A DNA stretch of 64,000 nt from Yersinia ruckeri ATCC 29473 (GTDB taxonomy: Bacteria; Pseudomonadota; Gammaproteobacteria; Enterobacterales; Enterobacteriaceae), in assembly GCF_000754815.1 (NCBI RefSeq), contig NZ_KN150747.1, forward strand, positions 1,581,908 to 1,645,907. The letters are read 5' to 3'. The stretch's first letter is position 1. Every line of letters starts with the position of its first letter. Under the pieces are notes generated by a model. The model was given only the letters and a program-made list of their open reading frames with translations, did not search any database and was not told the origin of the DNA. The translations under genes were made by a program, and so were the position numbers. Positions 10,936-19,309 of this stretch are shown piece after piece.

Positions 10936-11018
10936 CTCCTACGGTATTAGTACACTAACCCCATACTCCCCAAGCCTCAACCGAGGCGGGATCGCGGCTT
11001 ATGGAGGCTATCGTAACC

Positions 11019-12266
11019 ATGGCACAAGCCAACCTTTCTGAAATCCTGTTTAAACCAAAATTCAAGCATCCTGAAACCTCGACGCTAGTCAGACACGCAG
11101 GCTGTAATCAGACAGTGAATATCCATTCTGCATTGGATGGTGATACCGCGTGTCATTGGTATCGGATGATTAACCGTTTGATGTGGACCTGGCGCGGTGT
11201 TGATCCTATTGAAATAGAAGATGTGCTGGCGCGGATTGCGATATCCAATGCCGAGCACAGCAATGATGAACTGCTGGACACGGTCATTGGCTATCGCAAC
11301 GGTAACTGGATTTATGAATGGTCTCACCAAGGCATGATGTGGCAGCAAAAAGCCATGGAAGAGACGGACCCACAGAATGCTGGGCAATATTGGTTGAATG
11401 CCGCCAATATGTACAGTATCGCCGGTTATCCTCATCTGCGTGGCGACGAACTGGCTGAGCAGGCCGAAATTTTGTCTAACCGGGCGTATGAAGAAGCGGC
11501 CAAGCATCTGCCTTATACCTTGAAGGCTCTCAGTTTTCCTATTCAGGACGGTGGTACATTAACCGGATTCCTGCATATGCCGACTATCGGTTGTGCACCA
11601 TTCCCGACGGTACTGATGTGTGGTGGTCTGGATATGTTGCAGAGCGATTATTACCGTCTTTTCCGTGATTATCTGGCTCCAGCGGGTATCGCCATGCTGA
11701 CTATCGACATGCCTTCAGTGGGAGCCTCTTCTCGTTGGAAATTGACTCAGGACACCAGTTATCTGCATCAGCAGGTATTGCAGGCTCTACCGACAATCCC
11801 GTGGATTGATGATCGGCGGGTTTCACTGTTTGGTTTCCGCTTCGGTGCCAACGTTGCCGTTCGTCTTGGTTATCTGGAGCCACAGCGTCTGCGCGGTATT
11901 GCCTGTATCGGCCCTATTGTTCACCACTTGCTGTGTGACAGTAAAAGTCAGAATCGAGTACCGGATATGTATATGGACGTACTGGCCAGTCGCCTTGGGA
12001 TGGCAGATGCATCGGATGCATCGCTGAAGGTGGAATTGAACCGCTTTTCACTGAAAACACAGGGGCTACTGGGGCGACGCTGCCATGTTCCCATGTTGGC
12101 CGAATATTGGGAAAATGATCCCTTTAGCCCGAAAGAAGATGCGAAACTTATTGTCTCCTCTTCTATCGACGGTAAGTTGCTCAGCATTCCGTCAAAACCG
12201 GTTTACGACAGTTTTCATAGAGCTCTGTTGCAAACTTGCGATTGGTTGAAAGATAAAATGCGTTAA
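11019..12266 (+). CDS. frsA: Esterase FrsA (fermentation-respiration switch protein)
   Basis: A 415-residue alpha/beta-hydrolase-fold protein close to E. coli FrsA (414 aa). In E. coli it binds dephosphorylated EIIA-Glc of the sugar phosphotransferase system, and esterase activity has been reported. Visible family segments include [11 protein letters not shown] near the N-terminus, [16 protein letters not shown] and GFRFGANVA in the hydrolase core. The ATG at 11019 gives the family N-terminus MAQANLSE with GGAGG at 11003-11007; an in-frame ATG at 11001 would add six residues. It sits between gpt and crl, as in E. coli. Confidence 0.95.
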   Translation: MAQANLSEILFKPKFKHPETSTLVRHAGCNQTVNIHSALDGDTACHWYRMINRLMWTWRGVDPIEIEDVLARIAISNAEHSNDELLDTVIGYRNGNWIYEWSHQGMMWQQKAMEETDPQNAGQYWLNAANMYSIAGYPHLRGDELAEQAEILSNRAYEEAAKHLPYTLKALSFPIQDGGTLTGFLHMPTIGCAPFPTVLMCGGLDMLQSDYYRLFRDYLAPAGIAMLTIDMPSVGASSRWKLTQDTSYLHQQVLQALPTIPWIDDRRVSLFGFRFGANVAVRLGYLEPQRLRGIACIGPIVHHLLCDSKSQNRVPDMYMDVLASRLGMADASDASLKVELNRFSLKTQGLLGRRCHVPMLAEYWENDPFSPKEDAKLIVSSSIDGKLLSIPSKPVYDSFHRALLQTCDWLKDKMR

Positions 12267-12325
12267 TTAGTTACTTAAATTTAATAGTTTGCTAAAAAGG
12301 TGCGTCTACATAAGGAGATTGCAGC

Positions 12326-12727
12326 ATGACGATATCCAGTGCGCACCCGAAAAGCAAACTGATGAAGCGATTTGCAGCTTTAGGGCCATATCTACGTGAA
12401 GGTCAGTGCCAAACCGACCGCTTTTTCTTTGATTGTTTAGCGGTCTGCGTCAATGTAAAACTTGCTCCAGAAAAACGCGAGTTTTGGGGATGGTGGATAG
12501 AGCTGGAGTCGAAAGACAACTGTTTTACTTATGTTTATCAGCTCGGTCTGTTTAATACAGATGGAAACTGGAAAGAGCAAAAAATTAAAGATCCCGAGGT
12601 GCAGGAAAAACTGGAAACAACATTGCGTGGCTTCCATAAGCGCCTTCATGACATGTTGGCCAGCCTGGAATTAACCCTGGAACCCGCGAAGGATTTCGGC
12701 GAACAGCCAATCAAACTCTCCGCATAA
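12326..12727 (+). CDS. crl: Sigma factor-binding protein Crl
   Basis: A 133-residue protein that binds sigma-S and favours assembly of the sigma-S RNA polymerase. It is the E. coli Crl length, with the conserved FFFDCLAVC and [11 protein letters not shown] segments. An AAGGAG ribosome site lies 8 bases upstream of the ATG. In E. coli phoE separates crl from proB; here the two are adjacent with a stem-loop between them. Confidence 0.95.
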   Translation: MTISSAHPKSKLMKRFAALGPYLREGQCQTDRFFFDCLAVCVNVKLAPEKREFWGWWIELESKDNCFTYVYQLGLFNTDGNWKEQKIKDPEVQEKLETTLRGFHKRLHDMLASLELTLEPAKDFGEQPIKLSA

Positions 12728-12758
12728 CCCCCTTTTAGCTCAATAAACCTGTGATTTC

Positions 12759-12782
12759 GCGTTATGCCTGTTGGCATAACGC
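12759..12782 (+). terminator. Stem-loop between crl and proB
   Basis: A perfect 10-bp stem (12759-12768 with 12773-12782) and a TGTT loop lie 32 bases after crl and 65 bases before proB. No T run follows, so termination is uncertain; it may define the crl transcript end or lie in the proB leader. Confidence 0.45.
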
Positions 12783-12846
12783 CTCTCTCCTGCTACAAAG
12801 TCTGCTGTATCATTCCTTTTTATTTGATCCCAATGGCAGAAAAATT

Positions 12847-13950
12847 ATGAGTGGCAGCCAGACGTTGGTTGTGAAATTGGGCACTAGCGTATTAACCGGC
12901 GGTTCCCGTCGTCTTAATCGTGCCCATATTGTTGAATTGGTGCGCCAGTGCGCCCAGCAACACGCAAAAGGTCATCGTATTGTTATCGTTACATCCGGCG
13001 CTATTGCTGCCGGACGTGAACATCTGGGGTATCCGGAATTACCCGCCACTATTGCATCGAAGCAATTATTGGCAGCCGTGGGGCAAAGCCGCTTAATCCA
13101 ACTGTGGGAACAACTGTTTTCCATCTACGGCATTCATGTCGGCCAGATGTTGCTGACTCGCGCAGATTTGGAAGATCGCGAACGTTTCCTGAATGCCCGT
13201 GACACCATGAATGCCTTGTTGGATAACCGCATTGTCCCTGTGATTAATGAAAATGATGCGGTGGCAACAGCAGAGATAAAAGTGGGCGACAACGATAATC
13301 TTTCGGCGTTGGCGGCTATTTTGGCTGGAGCAGATAAATTACTGCTCTTGACCGATCAGGCTGGATTGTACACGGCCGATCCGCGTAATAATCCTGATGC
13401 AGCGTTGATCCGTGAAGTCCATGGTATTGATGACACACTGCGTGCTATCGCAGGTGATAGTGTTTCGGGCTTGGGTACTGGCGGAATGGCAACCAAGTTA
13501 CAGGCTGCCGATGTGGCTTGTCGTGCAGGTATCGATGTGATTATTGCTGCTGGCTCCCAAGTTGATGTCATCCGCGATGTGATCGATAGCACGCCGGTTG
13601 GCACCCGCTTCCATGCACTGGAGACTCCGCTGGAGAACCGTAAACGCTGGATCTTTGGGGCACCACCTGCCGGTGAAATCACCGTAGACGATGGCGCGGT
13701 TGCTGCTATTTTGGAACGCGGCAGTTCATTACTGCCCAAAGGTATTTGTAGCGTTAAAGGTGATTTTTCTCGTGGCGAAGTGATTCGTATCCGTGATCTG
13801 AGTGGTCGTGATTTGGCGCACGGCGTTTCGCGCTATAACAGCGATGCATTGCGTATGCTGGCGGGGCATCATTCCCAGCAAATCAGTGAGATTCTCGGTT
13901 ATGAGTATGGTCCGGTCGCGGTTCATCGTGACGATATGATTGTCAGCTAA
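12847..13950 (+). CDS. proB: Glutamate 5-kinase
   Basis: A 367-residue enzyme (same as E. coli) that phosphorylates glutamate in the first step of proline synthesis, inhibited by proline in the family. The N-terminal amino-acid kinase domain has VVKLGTSVL and VTSGAIAAG, followed by NENDAV and GTGGMATK. The C-terminal ~100 residues form a PUA domain. ATG 12847 gives the standard N-terminus; the frame is open upstream but crosses the leader hairpin. proA follows after 9 bases, forming the proBA operon. Confidence 0.98.
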   Translation: MSGSQTLVVKLGTSVLTGGSRRLNRAHIVELVRQCAQQHAKGHRIVIVTSGAIAAGREHLGYPELPATIASKQLLAAVGQSRLIQLWEQLFSIYGIHVGQMLLTRADLEDRERFLNARDTMNALLDNRIVPVINENDAVATAEIKVGDNDNLSALAAILAGADKLLLLTDQAGLYTADPRNNPDAALIREVHGIDDTLRAIAGDSVSGLGTGGMATKLQAADVACRAGIDVIIAAGSQVDVIRDVIDSTPVGTRFHALETPLENRKRWIFGAPPAGEITVDDGAVAAILERGSSLLPKGICSVKGDFSRGEVIRIRDLSGRDLAHGVSRYNSDALRMLAGHHSQQISEILGYEYGPVAVHRDDMIVS

Positions 13951-13959
13951 GGAGCTAGC

Positions 13960-15213
13960 ATGCTGGAGAAAATGGGAAAAGCGGCCAAACAGGCATCCTG
14001 GCAACTGGGTGTGCTGGGGACAACGCAAAAAAACAGTGCCTTACTGCTGATGGCGGATTTGCTGGAGGCAGAAAGCGACGACATTTTACAGGCAAATGAG
14101 CAAGATATGGCTGCGGCTCGGGCAACCGGCATGAGTGAAGCTTTGCTGGATCGTCTGCTACTGACACCTGCACGGCTGACGGCGATAGCCAATGATGTAC
14201 GCCAGGTTTGTCGCTTGAGCGATCCGGTCGGGCAAGTGATCGATGGCCGCTTGTTAGATAGCGGCCTGAAACTGGAGCGCCGCCGCGTGCCGTTGGGGGT
14301 GATTGGCGTGATTTATGAAGCTCGCCCCAATGTGACTATTGATGTGGCCAGCCTGTGCCTGAAAACCGGTAATGCCGTTATTTTACGCGGTGGCAAGGAA
14401 ACGCATCATACCAATCAGGCTACGGTGAAAGTAATTCAGCGGGCACTTGAACAATGTGGTTTACCTGCTGCTGCCGTACAGGCGATTGAAAGCCCGGATC
14501 GTGAGTTGGTCAACGCGTTGCTGAAACTGGATCGCTACGTTGACATGCTGATTCCCCGTGGTGGTGCTGGGCTACATAAGTTATGTCGTGAACAATCGAC
14601 CATTCCGGTGATAACCGGCGGCATTGGTGTGTGTCATACTTTTGTGGATGCTGATGTTGATTTTAATAAAGCGCTGACAGTGATTGAAAATGCTAAGGCT
14701 CAGCGCCCAAGTGCTTGTAACTCACTAGAAACCTTACTGGTTCATCAGGATATCGCCGCGACGTTTTTGTCTGCATTGAGTCGTAAAATGGATAGCGCTG
14801 GTATTAGGTTACATGCCAGTGAGCAGGCGATGCCTTATCTGTTGTCTGGTCCGGCAACCGTGGTTGCGGTTAAAGACGCTGATTATGATGATGAATGGCT
14901 TTCTCTGGATCTGAATGTTCACGTTGTGACGGACATCGATGCGGCAATTGAGCATATTCGCCAGCATGGTACCAGCCACTCAGATGCGATTCTTACCCGT
15001 TCATTATGCAGCGCCGAACATTTTGTGCGTGAAGTTGATTCTTCTGCTGTTTATATTAATGCCAGCACTCGCTTTACCGATGGCGGTCAGTTTGGCTTGG
15101 GGGCGGAAGTGGCGGTCAGTACGCAGAAACTGCATGCGCGTGGCCCTATGGGTCTTGAAGCACTGACAACCTATAAGTGGATAGGCTACGGGGATGATTT
15201 AATTCGTCGCTAA
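13960..15213 (+). CDS. proA: Gamma-glutamyl phosphate reductase
   Basis: A 417-residue NADPH-dependent enzyme of the aldehyde dehydrogenase fold that reduces glutamyl phosphate to the semialdehyde, the second step to proline. The catalytic cysteine is C253 in the [10 protein letters not shown] segment; IYEARPNVT is also typical. GGAG at 13951-13954 precedes the ATG. It is the second gene of proBA and is followed by a terminator. The thrW tRNA that follows proA in E. coli is absent here. Confidence 0.98.
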   Translation: MLEKMGKAAKQASWQLGVLGTTQKNSALLLMADLLEAESDDILQANEQDMAAARATGMSEALLDRLLLTPARLTAIANDVRQVCRLSDPVGQVIDGRLLDSGLKLERRRVPLGVIGVIYEARPNVTIDVASLCLKTGNAVILRGGKETHHTNQATVKVIQRALEQCGLPAAAVQAIESPDRELVNALLKLDRYVDMLIPRGGAGLHKLCREQSTIPVITGGIGVCHTFVDADVDFNKALTVIENAKAQRPSACNSLETLLVHQDIAATFLSALSRKMDSAGIRLHASEQAMPYLLSGPATVVAVKDADYDDEWLSLDLNVHVVTDIDAAIEHIRQHGTSHSDAILTRSLCSAEHFVREVDSSAVYINASTRFTDGGQFGLGAEVAVSTQKLHARGPMGLEALTTYKWIGYGDDLIRR

Positions 15214-15326
15214 CCGGGCAATAGCCGATAGGTTTTGGTGGCCATTTTTGTGCTTTATGCGGAATGCCAAACTGGCAAAACGCTCGGTTGGCGCTACACT
15301 ACGTTATCTGATATTTAAGCTGTCTA

Positions 15327-15356
15327 ACGGGCATCTATTCAGTTGCCCGCGTTTTT
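15327..15356 (+). terminator. Terminator of the proBA operon
   Basis: A hairpin CGGGCA/TGCCCG (15328-15333 with 15344-15349) is followed by CG and five T. It lies 114 bases after proA. Confidence 0.65.
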
Positions 15357-15369
15357 AGCCAGTTATATA

Positions 15370-15396
15370 TAAATTTTTATCAATCCCTGCCGATAT
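15370..15396 (+). promoter_or_regulatory. FliA (sigma-28) flagellar promoter of ycgR
   Basis: TAAATTTT (15370-15377), an 11-base spacer, then GCCGATAT (15389-15396). This differs by one base in each element from the enterobacterial consensus TAAAGTTT-N11-GCCGATAA. The downstream gene is a flagellar brake, a typical class 3 flagellar gene. Confidence 0.75.
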
Positions 15397-15472
15397 GTCA
15401 ATTGATGGTTATACTCTTTCGCAGGGTGATCTGAGGTGATTAAATCAATAAACTCATGGTGGGGATTGGCGG

Positions 15473-16222
15473 GTGAGCGAAATATCCAAAGAACAATATG
15501 TTAGAAAAAATCGATTAGCTATCTGTACAATTTTAAGGGATTTGAAAAAAAATAATACCGCCATCATGGTGATTCATACCCATGGGCAATTTATTAGCCG
15601 TATTTTAGACGTCAACCCCGAGGCTAATCGGTTTGTTTTTGATTTTGGCAGTGTCGAACAAGAGAATATATTGGCTCAAAGTGCAGAAGAACTGACCTTC
15701 ATCGCTGAACCTACTGGCGCAAAAATTGATTTTTCCTGCACTGCACTCACGACCATTACCTACCTTGGTCAGCCAGCATTCTATAGTCCCATCCCCGAGT
15801 CACTTTATTTTATTCAGCGCCGTGAATATTTCCGCGTGAATATTCCCCAATGGCCACCTTTTTATTGCTACGGTAAATTTCCTGACGGTACCGATTTTAA
15901 ATATACTCTTGCGGATATCTCTTTAGGTGGAGTTGGGCTATTTACCAGTAAGGATAGCGAATTACCGATTAAAGACTGTGATATCATTCATGACATTGCG
16001 TTGGATCTCGGCGAGTTTGGTTCATTCAAATTAGACCTGCAGTTTATTCGTGTGATTGATAAAAAAATTGTTAGTAATAAAGGCGAAACCGTAACTATGC
16101 AACGTCTGAGTTTTAAGTTTCCCAAGTTATCACCGATGCAGGAGAAAAATTTGCAACGGGCAATTTTTGAGTTGGAAAAACATCAGATGGCGAAAAATCG
16201 GAAATTTCAGGAAGAAATATAG
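15473..16222 (+). CDS. ycgR: Flagellar brake protein YcgR (c-di-GMP-binding PilZ protein)
   Basis: A 249-residue protein with an N-terminal YcgR domain (about residues 10-110) and a C-terminal PilZ domain. The c-di-GMP signature RxxxR lies in QRREYFR (115-121), and DISLGG (148-153) supplies the second motif. In E. coli it binds c-di-GMP and slows the flagellar motor. The start is GTG, with no in-frame ATG nearby and only a weak ribosome site. A FliA-type promoter at 15370-15396 places it in the flagellar regulon. Confidence 0.93.
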   Translation: MSEISKEQYVRKNRLAICTILRDLKKNNTAIMVIHTHGQFISRILDVNPEANRFVFDFGSVEQENILAQSAEELTFIAEPTGAKIDFSCTALTTITYLGQPAFYSPIPESLYFIQRREYFRVNIPQWPPFYCYGKFPDGTDFKYTLADISLGGVGLFTSKDSELPIKDCDIIHDIALDLGEFGSFKLDLQFIRVIDKKIVSNKGETVTMQRLSFKFPKLSPMQEKNLQRAIFELEKHQMAKNRKFQEEI

Positions 16223-16380
16223 TGATCGAAGTTGGTACTTAGGACGAGATGCTAGCTTCGATTCTGCTGAATGAGAAAATCAATCGGATTTATCTGTGGC
16301 GCTTAAAATTAAAATAAAAAAATATGTTGTATTATCATACGTCCACCCCAATATTATAAGTTCATTCACCAAGGGGGTTG

Positions 16381-16638
16381 ATGATGGGAATTAGCGAAGA
16401 AGAGAGTATCCGCCGTCTGACGAATGAAAAGAATTCTATTGGTCATACGGCAAAATGGGTCGCAATCATTTCTGTTATTTATTTTATTACTATGTTGTTT
16501 TATCAACCAAAAATGGGTGTTTTAACATTGGCTGGTGGTATTTTTATTGTATCGTTGACAATCTGGTTTAAAAAACGTCAAAAAGTAAAATCCTATCAGA
16601 AACAACTACAGCAATTAGACGGTAAACAACGGCCATAA
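16381..16638 (+). CDS. Small membrane protein, unknown function
   Basis: An 85-residue protein with a hydrophilic N-terminus (~20 residues), two predicted membrane helices (about residues 25-41 and 45-62) joined by a short YQPKMG turn, and a basic glutamine-rich tail. I do not recognise the family. A GGGGG run just upstream supports translation; two adjacent ATG codons (16381, 16384) are both possible starts. It follows ycgR at 158 bases on the same strand. A DUF-type inner-membrane protein is the likely class; the function is unknown. Confidence 0.65.
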   Translation: MMGISEEESIRRLTNEKNSIGHTAKWVAIISVIYFITMLFYQPKMGVLTLAGGIFIVSLTIWFKKRQKVKSYQKQLQQLDGKQRP

Positions 16639-16823
16639 TATTGTTATGTCATTAATCTGGTCAATGTAAAACAATTAAAAATCTGGCTCGATAGAGACAA
16701 TGCTCAAGTTGCATCGAGTCAATAAAGGCGAGCGACCAAACCAATCCGCAGATATTGACATCAATATAGGCTAAGAGGTATTCGTTGTTTCATTGCTCAC
16801 TATGTTTAGATAATCGTTCAGCT

Positions 16824-17291
16824 TTACTCCGATTTTAGCGTTTTTGCCATGTTGTATCCGGTAATGACGAACGCCAATTGTTCATAGAGCTTTTTGGCTC
16901 GAGGGTTATCTGCCGCCACGCGCAATTTGATTTCAAAAATACCCTGTCTGACCAATATCTGCTCTAAAATCTGTAAACTGCGTTTTCCGTATCCCAACTG
17001 TTGAAATTCAGGTAACACGCAAAAGTCTTTGATAAAAGCGCAGGTTCCGCCATCATTTACGCTATACCAAAGATAACCCACCCGTTGATGATCATTTTCG
17101 ATGCAGTAAATCTTATTTTCTGCGGTATTAATGCCGTCAGGTAAGGCTTGTTCAAAGGATAATTGCGCTAGTGATAGTGCTTTATCTTGGGTATATCCAT
17201 AATTGGTAGCCAAATCTTCAGCGTACTCACCAACAAAAAAATGCTTATAGGCATGTAGTTCGCTAGCGGTTAATTCTCGTAATATCATCAT
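16824..17291 (-). CDS. GNAT-family N-acetyltransferase
   Basis: A 155-residue acetyl-CoA-dependent acetyltransferase. The acetyl-CoA motif is seen in the VLPEFQQLGYGKRSL segment (Q/R-x-x-G-x-G/A), preceded by the IKDFCVLP strand. A C-terminal LRVAADNPRAKKLYEQLAF region is typical of the fold. The substrate is unknown. Two tandem ATG codons start the gene; the first is used here. It stands alone on the minus strand between small genes. Confidence 0.85.
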   Translation of the reverse strand: MMILRELTASELHAYKHFFVGEYAEDLATNYGYTQDKALSLAQLSFEQALPDGINTAENKIYCIENDHQRVGYLWYSVNDGGTCAFIKDFCVLPEFQQLGYGKRSLQILEQILVRQGIFEIKLRVAADNPRAKKLYEQLAFVITGYNMAKTLKSE

Positions 17292-17558
17292 TTATTCTCT
17301 TTGTTGATTAGATGTAGTAAAAGTAATCTTATAAAGGCCAGTTATGTCCCATTCAGGCTGATACTAAATGCCATTTAAGCCAAGAATAATATTGACGTTA
17401 TTGGCAGTCTTTTTACTGCCGAAACAACTTAAACCATTTCCTCCTTAATTTCCTCATAATGATTGAGGTTCTTTACTTAGGATTACGTCCGTTTTCAGTA
17501 TCCCGTACATAATTAATGCTACTAAACATCAGGCATAACCTGAAAGACGGAGCTAATC

Positions 17559-17828
17559 ATGAAAGTATTCACCTTTATTGCTGCAGCCATTATTGCTACA
17601 ACTTCATTCTCAAGTCTGGCCGCCCAAGAAATCAACAGTAAACAAGCTAACCAATTCCAGTCTATTGGTATTGTTTCGGTCTCCGGTATCAACGGCTCAC
17701 CGAGTGATGTTGATGCCGCTTTAAATGCCAAAGCCGTTGCTAATGGAGCAAAGCATTATCGAGTCATTGGTATGAGTACTCCCGGTGATTCAAGTGACTA
17801 TATCGCAAGCGCAGAGATTTATAACTAA
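17559..17828 (+). CDS. DUF1471 (BhsA/McbA/YdgH-type) exported small protein
   Basis: An 89-residue protein with a signal peptide (about residues 1-22, ending in LAA) and one DUF1471 domain. Family landmarks are SIGIVSVSGI, the aKAVANGAKHYRVIGM stretch and a final SAEIY. Enterobacterial members are envelope proteins induced by stress and linked to biofilm or copper and acid tolerance; which one this corresponds to cannot be told from sequence. GGAG lies 9 bases upstream of the ATG. Confidence 0.85.
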   Translation: MKVFTFIAAAIIATTSFSSLAAQEINSKQANQFQSIGIVSVSGINGSPSDVDAALNAKAVANGAKHYRVIGMSTPGDSSDYIASAEIYN

Positions 17829-17869
17829 CCAATAAAATCTTAATGTTAGAAATATAGATGCAGTACATT

Positions 17870-17926
17870 GGGTTTCGATTGGAGTCATCAGATTAATCAC
17901 TGACTGATTTCGTTCGGAACCCTTTT
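17870..17926 (+). terminator. Possible terminator after the DUF1471 gene
   Basis: A 9-bp closing stem (17870-17878 with 17914-17922, one G-T pair) encloses a smaller AGTCA/TGACT stem and is followed by TTTT. The large loop makes it a moderate candidate only. Confidence 0.4.
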
Positions 17927-18140
17927 GTTATCCAGATTTTTGGGAGGAAAGTCAGTGTAGTGAGCAATTCCCCCGCTTTAGTCTATCTCTGCCATCCCTG
18001 CTAAATATGATTAACTGACTCGGCGCAGCACATCGCCGATATCGTTTCCCCAAGAGCAAACAGCAGAATCTTTTTAAGGATGTTTTTCGAAACATTGACC
18101 TTTTTACACTTATTACATCGGAAAATAATTGCCAACGCTA

Positions 18141-18157
18141 ATGGTAATGATTACCAT
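18141..18157 (+). promoter_or_regulatory. Fur box upstream of siderophore uptake genes
   Basis: ATGGTAATGATTACCAT is an inverted repeat close to the Fur consensus GATAATGATTATCATT, 30 bases before the binding-protein start. Longer flanking arms (GAAAATAATTG at 18121-18131 and its near complement around 18161-18174) extend the dyad. Iron-dependent repression of the two downstream genes is inferred. Confidence 0.75.
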
Positions 18158-18187
18158 GCGCAATTATTATTTTCGCAGTGAACTATC

Positions 18188-19309
18188 ATGGGTAGAATTT
18201 CAGCATTATTCATAACCTGTATTTTATTAATGTCATTTAGCGCTCAGGCTAAAAACATCAACGATATTATGGGGCGGCAGGTAACGGTTCCCGATAATCC
18301 TCAGCGTATTATTTTGGGTGAAAGCCGCATGCTATACACGCTGGCACTGCTTGAACCGGGTAATCCAGCCCAGAGAATTATTGGCTGGCCCGGCGATATC
18401 GCCTATTACGATGCACAAAGCTGGCAGCAATATCTGCAAAAATTCCCAGAAATGGCCAAAGTACCCATCATCGCTCAGGGAAGTATTCGGCAGATAAATG
18501 TAGAAAAAATCATCGAGTTACAACCTGATCTGGTCATTTTATCTCGCTACGCCAAAAATAATGCCGATGAAGACAGCATGCTTAATGGGCTGACTAAAGC
18601 GGGTATTCCCGTGGTGTATGTGGATTTACGTGTCGATTTACTGAAAAACACGGTTCCCAGTATGCGATTGTTAGGGGAAGTCCTGAATCGACAGGAAAAA
18701 GCGGAATCGTTTATTCATTTCTATCAGCAGCATATGCAGGTTATCCAACAACGATTGGCACACTCTCAGGCCGCGAAACCGAAGGTTATGTTGCACCTGC
18801 ATTTGGGGCGGCGTGAAAGTTGTTGTACTACGGCTTCGCATGGCAGTCTTGGCGATCTGATTGACTTTGCCGGTGGCGATAATATCGCCCGTTCACAGAT
18901 AAAAAGCGTTTATGGTGAACTGAACCCCGAGGCTATTCTGATGGCCAATCCAGATGTTTATATTGCCACGGGTATGGCGGGGCCAACAGGCAAGCGTCTT
19001 TCCAGTTTACAACTCGGACCAATGGTTGATAGCCATCAGGCACGCAGTAGCTTTCAGCAACTGATAACTGAGCATCCAATCCTTTCCCATTTGAACGCCG
19101 TTCAACAACATCGGGCTTACAGCATTTGGCATAACTTTTATCTCAGCCCTTACCACGTAGTGGCCGTTGAGATGTTTGCCAAGGCTTTCTATCCCGATCT
19201 TTTTGCTGATATCGATCCACAAAAAACATTCCAACAACTGTATCAACAATTTTTGCCGTTAACTTTTTCAGGGACTTATTGGAGTAACCTCAACAATGAA
19301 AATCATTAA
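18188..19309 (+). CDS. Periplasmic iron-siderophore-type binding protein (ABC transporter)
   Basis: A 373-residue class III solute-binding protein (FepB/BtuF type) with a signal peptide ending at SAQA (residue ~21). The N-lobe opens with MGRQVTVPDNPQRIILGE, and the central part has IIELQPDLVILSR, typical of the fold. It contains an adjacent cysteine pair (CC) in the middle of the protein. It lies behind a Fur box and overlaps the receptor gene by 14 bases, so ferric-siderophore or haem capture is likely. No permease or ATPase gene is nearby, so it must work with a transporter encoded elsewhere, or serve another role. Confidence 0.85.
   Translation: MGRISALFITCILLMSFSAQAKNINDIMGRQVTVPDNPQRIILGESRMLYTLALLEPGNPAQRIIGWPGDIAYYDAQSWQQYLQKFPEMAKVPIIAQGSIRQINVEKIIELQPDLVILSRYAKNNADEDSMLNGLTKAGIPVVYVDLRVDLLKNTVPSMRLLGEVLNRQEKAESFIHFYQQHMQVIQQRLAHSQAAKPKVMLHLHLGRRESCCTTASHGSLGDLIDFAGGDNIARSQIKSVYGELNPEAILMANPDVYIATGMAGPTGKRLSSLQLGPMVDSHQARSSFQQLITEHPILSHLNAVQQHRAYSIWHNFYLSPYHVVAVEMFAKAFYPDLFADIDPQKTFQQLYQQFLPLTFSGTYWSNLNNENH

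Larger units (their letters stand above)
17829..18187 (+). other. Intergenic region between DUF1471 gene and siderophore-binding gene
   Basis: No credible coding sequence. It holds a possible terminator near its start (17870-17926) and the Fur box at 18141-18157 near its end. Nothing is recognised in between. Confidence 0.6.

Noticed and set aside
15214-15472. A tRNA gene after proA, as thrW in E. coli
   Set aside because: No cloverleaf arms or tRNA-Thr sequence were found; only a terminator and the FliA promoter.
16680-16790. A dispersed intergenic repeat between the small membrane protein and the GNAT gene
   Set aside because: It has a familiar enterobacterial look, but no second copy was found in the window and no clear structure.
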